Assembly: GCF_030817415.1 (NCBI RefSeq)
Contig: NZ_JAUSZI010000002.1
Span: forward strand, 248,001 to 312,000
Origin: Streptomyces umbrinus
GTDB taxonomy: Bacteria; Actinomycetota; Actinomycetes; Streptomycetales; Streptomycetaceae
Length of the DNA: 64,000 nt
Direction of reading: 5' to 3'
The notes beneath the pieces were generated by a model. That model was given only the letters and a program-made list of their open reading frames with translations. It had not been told where the DNA came from and searched no databases. The first letter of the stretch is position 1; the number at the start of each line of letters is the position of its first letter. A program made the position numbers and the translations under genes. Of this stretch, positions 26,215-34,384 are shown piece by piece.

Positions 26215-26853
26215 TCACTGCTGCATTCTCGGGTCCTGGGTCGGGTCGGCATACATACGCGGGCAACCACGATCGATCGCATTGGTGCGGAGTTCGTAGT
26301 GCCAGGGTTCGTTCCTGTAGATCTGGCACAGCCCGTACTCGGCGCCATGTTTCGCCAGCCACATCGTCGCATCGGAGTGCCCGAGGTCGACCGCGTCCCC
26401 CGACACGTGGGGAGACGTCGTTGCAGTAGCCACCCATCGGGCGGCTTCGTCTTCAGATCCGTACTTGGAGACCGCCTCGCGAAAAAGCTCATTTTGGTAC
26501 GCCGGGGAACGCCAACCGCTGTTCACGTATAACTCGACTCCGTTGTCCGCGGCATCCTTTGCAGCCTGACGGAGGGCCTTGAGCAGGTCTGGGTCGAGCT
26601 TGGCCACAGCCGGAATCTCGTCATCGAAGACCGTCACACCGTCGGGGACGGCGCCATCTGCCTCGCCCAGCGCGCCACGGTGGTCAATGCGAAGAGTATT
26701 CGCGGGTGATGCGGCCGATGAGGAAGAGGATGACTGCGACACCAGGCAGCCGAGGGCTGCGGTGATCGCTGCTATGACAACTACCAGGCCAACGACAGCG
26801 AGCCGGCGAAAACGACGGGGCGTTGTTCGTGCTGATGGTGGAGTTCGATTCAT
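26215..26853 (-). CDS. M15 family D,D-carboxypeptidase (VanY/DdpX-like), membrane-anchored
   Basis: A 212-residue protein with an N-terminal membrane anchor (residues 17-40, LAVVGLVVVIAAITAALGCL). The extracytoplasmic zinc-peptidase domain shows the family motifs: VNSGWRSPAYQNELF, SPHVSGDAVDLG (S-x-H-x-x-G-x-A-x-D, zinc ligands His and Asp) and NEPWHYEL (E-P-W-H, catalytic Glu and third ligand). It should trim D-Ala from peptidoglycan stem peptides outside the membrane. No vancomycin-type cluster is adjacent, so a housekeeping or recycling role is more likely than glycopeptide resistance. Confidence 0.88.
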   Translation of the reverse strand: MNRTPPSARTTPRRFRRLAVVGLVVVIAAITAALGCLVSQSSSSSSAASPANTLRIDHRGALGEADGAVPDGVTVFDDEIPAVAKLDPDLLKALRQAAKDAADNGVELYVNSGWRSPAYQNELFREAVSKYGSEDEAARWVATATTSPHVSGDAVDLGHSDATMWLAKHGAEYGLCQIYRNEPWHYELRTNAIDRGCPRMYADPTQDPRMQQ

Positions 26854-27105
26854 GCTGCCAAGTCAAGGCAGCATGCCGTTGCCAGCACGTATGCGGTTTT
26901 GGAGACGCCGATGATATGCGCAAATTCGTAGCATCAATATCATCCGTGTGTTGGTTGATGAGGGCGAACCCTCTCCGGGCGAAGTACCAAGTCCCGTCCA
27001 GCACATGGCCGTCCCCGAGCCCAGGGGCTGAGGAGTTCATCGGTCGCCGGGTGTAGGTCTTTCGCCTCATGCGCGCCTTGAGTCTGCTGGCTAAGGTCGA
27101 CGTTC
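26854..27105. other. divergent promoter space
   Basis: Between the M15 peptidase and the oxidase gene. It is AT-richer than its surroundings (for example AATTCGTAGCATCAATATCA near 26921-26940) and has no supported gene. Confidence 0.4.
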
Positions 27106-27567
27106 ATGCAGATCACGGGGATTGTTCGCCGTCAGGCGGCGGAGCGTAGGCGCGACACTCTGGAACGGCTCGTTGCCGAGCGGGATGTATGGGTGTCGAC
27201 AGCACATCCTGATCACGGGCCGCACCAGGTGCCGTTGTGGTTCTTGTGGGATGGGCGAGCGGTGTGGATGTGCACCAGTGCTACTTCCGCAACTGCGCGG
27301 AACGTCCGCGAGGAGCCGCGCGTGCGCCTGGCGCTGCCGGACACCTTCGATGTGGTGCTTCTCCAGGGCGAGGCGGAGTGTTTCCTGGACCAGGATGTAC
27401 CCGGAGACGCTGCGGAGGCGTTCGCCACCAAGTTCGGGTGGGACCCTCGCGCGGAGGAGGGTCCCTTCTTGTATGTGCGCGTGGTGCCGAAGAGTGTGCG
27501 CGCTTGGCGCGGCGAGCCGGAACTACGCGGCCGAGTCATCATGCGCGACGGGACATGGCTGGAATAG
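27106..27567 (+). CDS. FMN/F420-binding pyridoxamine-oxidase-like protein
   Basis: A 153-residue split-barrel flavoprotein. LERLVAERDVWVSTAHPDHG and PHQVPLWFLWDGRAVWMCTS mark the first strands, then NVREEPRVRLALPDTFDVVL and a C-terminal VRVVPKSVRAWRGEPELRGR. This order matches the F420-dependent reductase branch (Rv1155-like) of the fold, but the cofactor cannot be settled by eye. ATG at 27106 is the natural start for the family length. It stands alone. Confidence 0.8.
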   Translation: MQITGIVRRQAAERRRDTLERLVAERDVWVSTAHPDHGPHQVPLWFLWDGRAVWMCTSATSATARNVREEPRVRLALPDTFDVVLLQGEAECFLDQDVPGDAAEAFATKFGWDPRAEEGPFLYVRVVPKSVRAWRGEPELRGRVIMRDGTWLE

Positions 27568-27807
27568 CGGCCGTCCCTGGCTGACGCCCTTCTCTCGGCC
27601 CCATTCAGCCCTGCGCGTCAGCGCGACACCGACGGTCCACCGACCGTCAACTCCTCGCCCGCTACCGGCTCTTCGACGGCACCCACGGCACCCCGGCCGA
27701 CCCGGCACGGCGGGGCCCGCCGCGAGTACGGGGATCGAGGCACCCGTGGGTTCGTGGTGAACAGCCGGGCTGCGCGCAGCCGTGACGTACGGCTGCAAGT
27801 GTTCCGG
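27568..27807. other. convergent intergenic stretch
   Basis: 240 bp between the oxidase stop and the methionine aminopeptidase stop. No gene, clear hairpin or repeat is seen. Confidence 0.4.
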
Positions 27808-28575
27808 TCAGGGCAGAGTCAGGATGCGGGGACCTTCTTCGGTGATGGCGATGGTGTGCTCGATGTGGGCTGCTCGGCTGCCGTCGGTGGTGCGGAGGGT
27901 CCAGCCGTCGAGTGCGGTGTAGTAGTCGTCGTGTCCGCCGGCCATGAGCATGGGTTCGATGGCGAGGGTCAGACCGTGTCGGAGGCGGAACCCGCGGCGG
28001 GGACGTCCTCGGTTGGGGACGTGGGGGTCTTCGTGCATGCTGCGGCCGATGCCGTGACCGCCGAAGTCGGCGGGCATGCCGCAGCGGGCCGCTTCGGCGA
28101 TGGCGCCGATGGCGTGTGAGATGTCGCCGATGCGGTTGCCGGGGACAGCAGCGGCGATGCCCGCGTCGAGAGCGCGCTGGGTGGCGTCGATCAGAGCCAG
28201 GTCTGCGGGCCGAGGGGTGCCGACGGTGAAGCTGATGGCGGCATCTCCGGTCCAGCCGTCGAGTTCGGCACCACAGTCGACGCTGACCAGGTCGCCGTCG
28301 CGCAGCCGGTAGTCGGTGGGGACTCCATGCGCTACGGCGTCGTTGACCGAGGTGCAGAGCACTGCTGGGAAGGGCGTGGGGGCGAAGGAGGGCTGGTAGC
28401 CGAGGAAGGGCGAGCCGGCCCCGGCCTTGGTCAGCACCGTGCGGGCCGCTTCGTCCAGTTCTCGCAGGGATACCCCGACGCCTGCCGCTTCCCGGGCGGC
28501 TGCGAGGGCCTGAGCCACGATGCGCCCGGCTTCCCGCATCGCGTCCAGCGCCGTGTCGGTCTTGATCTCCACCAT
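27808..28575 (-). CDS. map: type I methionine aminopeptidase
   Basis: A 255-residue enzyme that removes the initiator Met from nascent proteins. The five metal ligands are in place: VSVDCGAELDGWTGDAAISF (two Asp), FGGHGIGRSMHEDPHVPN (His, with the H-G-I-G signature), LAIEPMLMAG (Glu) and IEHTIAITEEG (Glu). The His that orients the substrate is in NDAVAHGVP. It is a short form without the N-terminal SH3-binding extension. It is divergent from a small XRE regulator, so it is probably a second, regulated copy rather than the housekeeping gene. Confidence 0.9.
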   Translation of the reverse strand: MVEIKTDTALDAMREAGRIVAQALAAAREAAGVGVSLRELDEAARTVLTKAGAGSPFLGYQPSFAPTPFPAVLCTSVNDAVAHGVPTDYRLRDGDLVSVDCGAELDGWTGDAAISFTVGTPRPADLALIDATQRALDAGIAAAVPGNRIGDISHAIGAIAEAARCGMPADFGGHGIGRSMHEDPHVPNRGRPRRGFRLRHGLTLAIEPMLMAGGHDDYYTALDGWTLRTTDGSRAAHIEHTIAITEEGPRILTLP

Positions 28576-28617
28576 GTCCTGCGACTCCTCGTCTCACGCT
28601 CGGGTGTGCCAATTTTT

Positions 28618-28627
28618 ATACCGGTAT
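28618..28627. promoter_or_regulatory. ATACCGGTAT palindrome between map and the XRE gene
   Basis: A perfect 10-bp palindrome in an AT-rich patch (AATTTTTATACCGGTATTAGTAT) only 17 bp before the XRE start and 43 bp before map. It overlaps likely -10 boxes of both genes and is the best candidate site for the XRE regulator. Confidence 0.55.
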
Positions 28628-28643
28628 TAGTATCACGGCCACG

Positions 28644-28898
28644 GTGAGAACTCCTTTGACTCCGCGGGAACGGCAGCGCGGCGAACGCTTCGGCGCGCTG
28701 CTGCGCCAGGCACGCGGGGCTCGCAGCATGGTGGAAGTGGCCGCGGCGGCAGGGGTGTCGGCGGAGACGGTGCGCAAGATCGAGACGGGGCGATCACCCT
28801 CCTCGGCCTACTTCACCGCCGCGGCACTGGCCGCCGCGCTGGGGGTACCCCTGGGCGAACTGGCCACTTCGTGCTTGCCGGACGGTGAAATGCGGTGA
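28644..28898 (+). CDS. small XRE-family DNA-binding regulator
   Basis: An 84-residue protein made almost entirely of a Cro/CI helix-turn-helix: FGALLRQARGARSMVEVAAA, AGVSAETVRKIETGRSPSSA (recognition helix) and AALAAALGVPLGELATSC. GTG at 28644 lies close behind the palindrome, so it may be autoregulated and also control the divergent methionine aminopeptidase gene. No toxin partner is seen. Confidence 0.85.
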   Translation: MRTPLTPRERQRGERFGALLRQARGARSMVEVAAAAGVSAETVRKIETGRSPSSAYFTAAALAAALGVPLGELATSCLPDGEMR

Positions 28899-29034
28899 GT
28901 AGGCACTCTCGGCGTGATTCTCCACGTTGTCCCAGGCTCCCCGGGCTAGACCGAAGGTGCCGCCGGAGAGACCCCCGGACCAGCGTTGATCCGCAGGTGG
29001 AGGTTGGCGGTGCAAGGGTGCCGACCGCAGCGGT

Positions 29035-29064
29035 CCTGACACACGTCGGGTGTCAGGTGTCAGG
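29035..29064. promoter_or_regulatory. CCTGACAC..GTGTCAGGTGTCAGG repeats, operator-like
   Basis: CCTGACAC at 29035-29042 pairs with GTGTCAGG at 29050-29057, and a second GTGTCAGG overlaps at 29057-29064. The stretch just before it (GCCGACCGCAGCGGTC) also matches, in reverse orientation, the block at 8775-8815. Unknown regulator. Confidence 0.45.
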
Positions 29065-29117
29065 CAACTGAGCACTCAGTACGCGAGCGGCGCCATGCGA
29101 CGCGTTCGCCGTGGCAG

Positions 29118-29138
29118 TTGACCCTGACGCAGGGGCAA
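29118..29138 (+). promoter_or_regulatory. MerR-type dyad TTGACCCT-N5-AGGGGCAA
   Basis: A near-perfect inverted repeat whose left arm is a good -35 box (TTGACC), placed 19 bp before the first ATG of the exporter operon. MerR regulators bind dyads inside promoters with over-long spacers, and the third gene of this operon is a MerR protein, so autoregulation is likely. Confidence 0.6.
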
Positions 29139-29156
29139 CCTCGCAGCATGGTGGGC

Positions 29157-30113
29157 ATGACTACAAGAACCAGTGCGATCGAGGTCACCGGACTGCGCAA
29201 GTCGTACGGCCACCACGAGGTGGTCGCCGGAGTCGACCTCACCGTTCCCGCCGGATCCGTCTACGCTCTGCTCGGGCCCAACGGGGCCGGCAAGACCACC
29301 ACGGTCCGGATCCTGTCCACGTTGCTCCCCGCGGACGCCGGTGAGGCTCGGGTCGCCGGGTACGACGTACGCCGCGAGGCCGATCAGGTGCGCGCGTCGA
29401 TCGGAGTGACCGGGCAGTTCTCCGCCGTGGACGAGTTGCTGACCGGGCGGGAAAATCTGCGGCTGATGGCCGACCTCGGCCACCTCGACCGTCGCCGCGC
29501 GCAGAGTGTGGTCGAGCGGCTGCTGGAGCGGTTCGAGCTGGGCGATGCCGCCGACCGGCGCACGGTGACGTACTCCGGCGGTATGAAGCGGCGGCTGGAC
29601 CTGGCGATGACCCTGGTCGCCGGACCGCGGCTGATCTTTCTCGACGAGCCGACCACCGGCCTGGACCCGCGCAGCAGACGTGAACTGTGGGCGATCGTGC
29701 GGGAGTTGGTGGCCGACGGGGTGACCGTCTTCCTCACCACCCAGTACCTCGAGGAGGCCGACCACCTCGCCGACCGGATCGGCGTGCTCGACGGGGGCCG
29801 ACTGGTCGCCGAGGGCACTGCGGCCGAGCTGAAGCGGCTTGTCCCCGGCGGTCGTATCGAGCTTCGGGCCGCCGACAGCGAGCGGGTGGCCGACCTGGCG
29901 CGCCGGTTGCCCGGGGCGAGCGCGAACGCCGAGGCACTCACCGTGACCCTGCCGCACGACGGCAGCCTCGCCGCACTGCGACGGCTGCTGGACGGGATCG
30001 ACGACGACGCGGTCACCGGGCTCGCCGTGCACACCCCGGACCTGGATGACGCGTTCCTGGCCCTCACCGGCCGCCCCACCACCGACAAGCCTTCCGAGGA
30101 GGTGTCGGTATGA
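29157..30113 (+). CDS. Drr-type ABC transporter ATP-binding protein
   Basis: A 318-residue ATPase of the DrrA family that powers export of drugs or lipids. Walker A is GPNGAGKTTTVRIL (near residues 41-54), the signature is TYSGGMKRRLDLAM, Walker B RLIFLDEPTTGLDPRSR, and the switch His is replaced by Gln in FLTTQYLEEADHL, as is usual for DrrA. The C-terminal DrrA extension (HTPDLDDAFLALTG) is present. ATG at 29157 is chosen; an in-frame ATG at 29148 is possible. It overlaps the permease gene by 4 bases (ATGA). Confidence 0.92.
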   Translation: MTTRTSAIEVTGLRKSYGHHEVVAGVDLTVPAGSVYALLGPNGAGKTTTVRILSTLLPADAGEARVAGYDVRREADQVRASIGVTGQFSAVDELLTGRENLRLMADLGHLDRRRAQSVVERLLERFELGDAADRRTVTYSGGMKRRLDLAMTLVAGPRLIFLDEPTTGLDPRSRRELWAIVRELVADGVTVFLTTQYLEEADHLADRIGVLDGGRLVAEGTAAELKRLVPGGRIELRAADSERVADLARRLPGASANAEALTVTLPHDGSLAALRRLLDGIDDDAVTGLAVHTPDLDDAFLALTGRPTTDKPSEEVSV

Positions 30114-30910
30114 GCACCGCGCGGTACGCCGTTCGTGACTCCGTGACCATGCTGCGTCGCAATCTGAAGCACATGGCCCGGTATCCGTCGATGACGGTGA
30201 TGCTGATCGGGCAGCCGCTGCTGTTCCTACTGCTGTTCGTCCATGTCTTCGGCGCGACCATGGGCGCCGGTCTGCCCGAAGCCCCGGCAGGGAGCCGTGG
30301 CGACTATCTCACGTTCATCACTCCCGGAATCCTGGTCATGACGGTGGCCAGCGTGTCCATCGGCACAGCCGTCCTGGTCGCCACCGACATGACCAACGGG
30401 ATCACCGACCGGTTCCGGACCATGGCCATCGCCAAGGTCTCGGTGCTCAGCGGCCGCGTGCTCGGTGCGATGATCCAGACCGCGCTCGCGCTCGCGGTCA
30501 TCTTCGGAGTGGCGTTCCTGCTCGGCCTGGAGACCGCCGCCTCGGGGCTGCAGTGGTCGGGGCTGGTCGGACTGCTCGTGCTGCTGTCGCTCGCGATGAC
30601 CTGGTTCACCGTGGCTCTCGGGCTGGCAAGCCCGGACGCGGAGACCGCGAGCAACCTGCCGATGATCTTCGTGCTGCTTCCGTTCGTGGGCAGCGGGTTC
30701 GTGCTGGTCGAATCGATGCCGGCCGGGTTGCAGTGGTTCGCCGAGCACCAGCCGTTCACTCCGATCATGGACGCCTTCCGCGGTCTGCTGGCGGGTTCAC
30801 CGGACGGTTCGGAAGTGCTGTGGGCCATCGGCTGGTGTGGGGTGATCGGAGTGGTCGGGTATCTGTGGTCGCGGCGTCTCTACCGGTACCGGACGCGAGC
30901 CGCGAACTAG
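30110..30910 (+). CDS. Drr-type ABC transporter permease (ABC-2)
   Basis: A 266-residue membrane protein with six hydrophobic segments and the ABC-2 signature block LTFITPGILVMTVASVSIGT..DMTNGITDRFRTMAIAKVSV, followed by QPFTPIMDAFRGLLAG near the end. With the preceding ATPase it forms a half-size exporter of the DrrAB type. The start ATG overlaps the ATPase stop, showing coupled translation. Substrate unknown; regulation by the MerR gene just downstream points to a small toxic molecule. Confidence 0.92.
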   Translation: MSTARYAVRDSVTMLRRNLKHMARYPSMTVMLIGQPLLFLLLFVHVFGATMGAGLPEAPAGSRGDYLTFITPGILVMTVASVSIGTAVLVATDMTNGITDRFRTMAIAKVSVLSGRVLGAMIQTALALAVIFGVAFLLGLETAASGLQWSGLVGLLVLLSLAMTWFTVALGLASPDAETASNLPMIFVLLPFVGSGFVLVESMPAGLQWFAEHQPFTPIMDAFRGLLAGSPDGSEVLWAIGWCGVIGVVGYLWSRRLYRYRTRAAN

Positions 30911-30922
30911 GAGACTGGTGCG

Positions 30923-31756
30923 ATGCTGACCATCGGCGAGCTGGCGTCGTACGCCGGAGTGACTGTGCGCGCGGTGAGGCACTACCACGCCAAGGGGCTG
31001 CTGCCGGAGCCGGAGCGGGACCACTCCGGCTACCGGAGGTACGACGCCGGCGCCGTGGTCGAGCTGATCAAGATCCGGACCCTCGCCGAGGCCGGGGTTC
31101 CGCTGAGGCGCGTACGTGAGCTGCTGCAGGCGGACGAGGAGGACTTCGCCGAGGCGATCGCGGACATCGACAGACGACTGCGGGCGGAGATCCGGGAACG
31201 GCAGCGACACCGCGAGCACATCGCACGCCTCGCCTCCGGGGACAACCTGGCGCTGCCCCCGGAGGTGGTCGACTTCCTCGACCGGCTGCGGGCGCTCGGC
31301 GTCGACGAGCGGATCGTACGGGTCGAACGCGACGGCTGGATCCCACTGGCCGCGCACTCGCCCGAGCGGATTCCGGAGTGGATGGCGCGCAAGCGGGAGC
31401 AGCTCGCCGACCCGCAGCTCATCGACTTCTATCTCACCCTGGGCCAGGCCCTCGACCGGACCGACGACGACCCACGGCTGGTCGAGCTGGCCGACCAGTT
31501 GGCCGCGTACATCACGCGGATGGCCGACGAACAGGGCGAGGGCTACGTCGACGATGCCGACATCGAGCCACCGTTCGTCAAGCTGATGGACACGCTCGCG
31601 TTCGACACCGCGCCGCCGGCCCGTCGGCTGATCGAGCTGCTGAAGGAGCGAGGCTGGACCGGCTGGACCAAACTCGAGCGCGTGGCCCCAGCACGGGGTG
31701 CTGCCGGACCACGACGGGAAGACACCGCGGTGCGGCGCTCGCAGCGTGAGCGGTGA
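30923..31756 (+). CDS. MerR family transcriptional regulator
   Basis: A 277-residue regulator 12 bp after the permease. The N-terminal winged helix reads LTIGELASYAGVTVRAVRHY then HAKGLLPEPERDHSGYRRYD, with the family R-Y-Y/H-x-x-x-G-L-L and GYR.Y marks. A long helix (LRRVRELLQADEEDFAEAIA) makes the dimer and the C-terminal 150 residues form an effector domain of unknown type, without the metal-binding Cys of MerR proper. It ends the exporter operon and probably binds the dyad at 29118. Confidence 0.9.
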   Translation: MLTIGELASYAGVTVRAVRHYHAKGLLPEPERDHSGYRRYDAGAVVELIKIRTLAEAGVPLRRVRELLQADEEDFAEAIADIDRRLRAEIRERQRHREHIARLASGDNLALPPEVVDFLDRLRALGVDERIVRVERDGWIPLAAHSPERIPEWMARKREQLADPQLIDFYLTLGQALDRTDDDPRLVELADQLAAYITRMADEQGEGYVDDADIEPPFVKLMDTLAFDTAPPARRLIELLKERGWTGWTKLERVAPARGAAGPRREDTAVRRSQRER

Positions 31757-31822
31757 CGGCGGGCGGGGTCCAGGTTGCCGACAGCCAGGTTGGACGTCAC
31801 CGGGGCGTTCAACGGTGAACGC

Positions 31823-32731
31823 TCAAGCAGTTGGGGGCTGGCAGAGGAGGCTTGTACCGCACCAGTTCTGCTGGTTGAGATGGTCGAGCATGGCCGTCTC
31901 CGCCGAACCCGGATTGCGCCGCACGCCGACGAGGACGGGCTCGGTCAGGGAAGGCAGTAGCGGGCAGGCCAGTTCTTCGAAGCCTTCGGGGATGGCCGAG
32001 GCCGGGACCACAGTGACGCCCAGGCCCTGCGCCACGAGCCGTACCGCAGTGGAGATCTGTGACGCTCGGGCCACCGTGTGCGGGCTGAGGCCCGCGTTCG
32101 CGAGCAGGCGGGCGAGGTAGTCGTCGAGCAGGCTGGCACGCCGGAACCGGATCCATCCCTCTGACGCCAGGTCTTCCAGGCGCAGAGCGGCGCCGTCCGA
32201 GAGAAGCGGGTGACCCTTCGGCAGGACGGCTACGTAGGCTTCCTCGCCCAGAGGGTGAGTGTCGAAGGCGCACCCGGCGGGGATGCGGTGCACGAGGATC
32301 ATGTCGAGGGTTCCCTGGCGGACCAGTCGTTCCATGTCCGTGGGATCGGGCTCCTCGTAGAGAGTCACCTGCAGCTTCGGGTGGTGATTGCGCAACTGCC
32401 CCAATACCTGGGGCAGCTGGCGTGCTCCCAGGCCCATGTGGACAGCCATGATGAGTTCGCCTGCCAGTTCCCCGTCGGCGGCGCGTGCGGCCGTGATGGC
32501 ACGCCGGGATGCGGTCGTCGCGATCTCCGCCTCCGCGAGGAAAGCCCGCCCTGCCACGGTCACCGTCACCCCGCTCGGGGTGCGGGTGAACAGCTGCACT
32601 CCGAGGTGCTTCTCCAAGGTGCCGATCTGCTGCGACAGAGAGGGCTGAGTGACCCCCAGACGTTCTGCTGCCGCCGTCATGGAGCCCTCCTCCGCGACGG
32701 CCAGGGCGTATTCGTATTGGCGCAGGTTCAT
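31823..32731 (-). CDS. LysR family transcriptional regulator
   Basis: A 302-residue regulator. The N-terminal helix-turn-helix is YEYALAVAEEGSMTAAAERL followed by GVTQPSLSQQIGTLEKHLGV, exactly the LysR pattern; the rest is a two-lobed effector domain (MAVHMGLGARQLPQVLGQL, PRGTLDMILVHR-like region, ASQISTAVRLVAQGLGVTVV). ATG at 32731 leaves the TGACAT palindrome free; an in-frame ATG at 32752 would overlap it. It is divergent from an SDR gene, the usual arrangement for a LysR activator and its target. Confidence 0.9.
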   Translation of the reverse strand: MNLRQYEYALAVAEEGSMTAAAERLGVTQPSLSQQIGTLEKHLGVQLFTRTPSGVTVTVAGRAFLAEAEIATTASRRAITAARAADGELAGELIMAVHMGLGARQLPQVLGQLRNHHPKLQVTLYEEPDPTDMERLVRQGTLDMILVHRIPAGCAFDTHPLGEEAYVAVLPKGHPLLSDGAALRLEDLASEGWIRFRRASLLDDYLARLLANAGLSPHTVARASQISTAVRLVAQGLGVTVVPASAIPEGFEELACPLLPSLTEPVLVGVRRNPGSAETAMLDHLNQQNWCGTSLLCQPPTA

Positions 32732-32751
32732 TCGAAATCCAACCTTCAACA

Positions 32752-32768
32752 TGACATAGAAGATGTCA
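32752..32768. promoter_or_regulatory. TGACAT-N5-ATGTCA, LysR binding site
   Basis: A perfect 6-bp inverted repeat in the AT-rich space between the divergent LysR and SDR genes. It contains the T-N11-A spacing expected for LysR boxes and lies 147 bp upstream of the SDR start. Confidence 0.6.
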
Positions 32769-32914
32769 ATGCAGAGTATACATTGCCACTATTTGCCTCT
32801 ATGTCAGGCCGGACCTACCGTGGTGCACACCCAGCGCAGCCACCAGGGCCGGAAAGTCTCCGCCCGATCTCGGCGCGCGCCGTCAGACATCTTTTTCTTT
32901 TCGAGGAGCACACA

Positions 32915-33661
32915 ATGGATTTCGAGAGCAAGAGCGTTCTGATTACGGGTGCGGGGTCGCGAGGAGGTATCGGCGCCGCGACGGCGCACGCGTTCGCACG
33001 CGACGGAGCGTCGGTGGTGATCACCGGCCGCAACGCTGAGCGCGGGGCCGAGGTGGTGGACGACATCACCGCCGGCGGAGGAAAGGCCCGGTTCATTCTC
33101 GCTGATCTGAGTGATCTCGCCGACGTCGAGCGATTGGCCAAGGAGGCGGGTGAAATCGACGTGCTGGTCAACAACGCGGCAAGCTACAGGGCCAGCATCA
33201 AGCCGACCCTCGACCAGGACAGCGAAGCGAACGCGGAGTCATGGAACACCAACGTGCGCGCCAACTTCGTCCTCAGCACACGACTCGTCCGGGGGATGAT
33301 CGAGCGGGGTGGCGGCAACATCGTCAACATCAGCAGTATCGCCGCCGCGATCGCCATGCCGCACATGGCGACGTATGGAGCGCAGAAGGCGGCCGTCGAA
33401 TCCTTCACCCGTAGTTGGGCCGCGGAGTGGGGCCAGTACGGCATACGCGTCAACGCGGTGGCTCCTGGGAACGTGAACAGCGACAACGTGGTGAACTTCA
33501 TCGGCGCCGACCAGTTCAAGACCTGGTCCGAGGTCAACCCGCTCAAGCGCAACGCCACGCCCGAGGAACTCGGCGAGGTCATCGCGTTCGTGGCGAGCGA
33601 GCGCGCGAGCTTCGTCACCGGCCAGGTGATCGTGGCCGACGGTGGTCGCCTCGCCGTCTGA
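32915..33661 (+). CDS. short-chain dehydrogenase/reductase (SDR)
   Basis: A 248-residue classical SDR. SVLITGAGSRGGIGAATAHA holds a T-G-x-x-x-x-G-x-G cofactor loop with one extra residue, VLVNNAASYRAS is the N-N-A motif, NIVNISSIAAAIAMP supplies the catalytic Ser, and YGAQKAAVESFTRSWAAEWG holds the Y-x-x-x-K pair. The end FVTGQVIVADGGRLAV is typical. ATG at 32915 follows GAGGAG. It should be controlled by the divergent LysR protein. The substrate is unknown. Confidence 0.92.
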   Translation: MDFESKSVLITGAGSRGGIGAATAHAFARDGASVVITGRNAERGAEVVDDITAGGGKARFILADLSDLADVERLAKEAGEIDVLVNNAASYRASIKPTLDQDSEANAESWNTNVRANFVLSTRLVRGMIERGGGNIVNISSIAAAIAMPHMATYGAQKAAVESFTRSWAAEWGQYGIRVNAVAPGNVNSDNVVNFIGADQFKTWSEVNPLKRNATPEELGEVIAFVASERASFVTGQVIVADGGRLAV

Positions 33662-33739
33662 ACGACGCGGCGACCACCGCCACCACGAAGGTCTACGGAC
33701 GCCATTCCGTGTGCGGCCGGAGACCGAACCGGGTCACGA

Positions 33740-33890
33740 CGCCGACCACCAGCCGGGCCGACGACGCACCCGGGAAGTCCTTGGGCAGGGCCCTCCACGT
33801 GCATCCGGTATCCACGACATAGCGGATCACGTCCACGATCTCCCGGCGAGGGTGCTTCTCGGGACAGCCACCGCCTTCGTTTCGCAGGCC
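33740..33890 (-). pseudogene. IS5-family transposase fragment
   Basis: The minus strand reads HPRREIVDVIRYVVDTGCTW then RALPKDFPG, the N-terminal core of IS5-type transposases (RREIVDAIRYVVRTGC.WRALP.DFP). It has no start, no catalytic residues and no visible ends. Confidence 0.75.
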
Positions 33891-33939
33891 GATGTCGGCA
33901 GCAGTGGCCCGATCAGGGCCCAAATGAAGGAGAACGTTG

Positions 33940-34326
33940 ATGTCCCGCGAGAAAAGGATCCCTGGGCCGGACCACCCCATTGAGGTCGTCGAGAACTCCA
34001 GTCCGATCCGGGTGGTCACTCGGGACGGCGGGAAAGTCGTCGCCGAGACGACCTCTGCCGTCACTCTGACCGAGGCCGGTTATCCGGCCGTTCATTACAT
34101 CCCCCTGGCCGATGTCGACCAGGCACTTCTGGAGCGGACGGACTCCCACACCTACTGCCCGTACAAGGGCGAGGCGTCCTACTACAGCCTCGTCACCCCC
34201 GAGAAGAAGATCGCCGACGCGGTGTGGCTCTACGAGGAGCCGTTCGAGGCCGTGAGGACGATCACCGGCCGCGTCGCCTTCTACCCCGAGCACGTTGAGA
34301 TCACCTCCGAGGCCGTCTCCAACTGA
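33940..34326 (+). CDS. DUF427 domain protein
   Basis: A 128-residue protein with the DUF427 beta-barrel pattern: RVVTRDGGKVVAETTSAVTL, YIPLADVDQALLERTDSHTY, then CPYKGEASYYSL and AVWLYEEPFEAVRTITGRVA plus FYPEHVEI. The C-P-Y/F-K-G motif is the hallmark of the family, whose biochemical function is not established. ATG at 33940 follows AAGGAGAACG. A strong hairpin directly follows the stop. Confidence 0.9.
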   Translation: MSREKRIPGPDHPIEVVENSSPIRVVTRDGGKVVAETTSAVTLTEAGYPAVHYIPLADVDQALLERTDSHTYCPYKGEASYYSLVTPEKKIADAVWLYEEPFEAVRTITGRVAFYPEHVEITSEAVSN

Positions 34327-34335
34327 CGGCCCCGC

Positions 34336-34381
34336 GCGGGGGTGGAGCGGTCTCCCCCTCGATACGCCGCTCCACCCCCGC
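34336..34381 (+). terminator. hairpin terminator after the DUF427 gene
   Basis: GCGGGGGTGGAGCGG and its exact complement CCGCTCCACCCCCGC form a 15-bp stem around a 16-base loop, starting 10 bp after the DUF427 stop. Confidence 0.75.
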
Positions 34382-34384
34382 ACC

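Noticed and set aside
26215..26853. M15 peptidase as part of a vancomycin-type resistance cluster
   Set aside because: No VanH, VanA, VanX, VanR or VanS gene lies nearby, so an ordinary peptidoglycan-trimming role is more likely.
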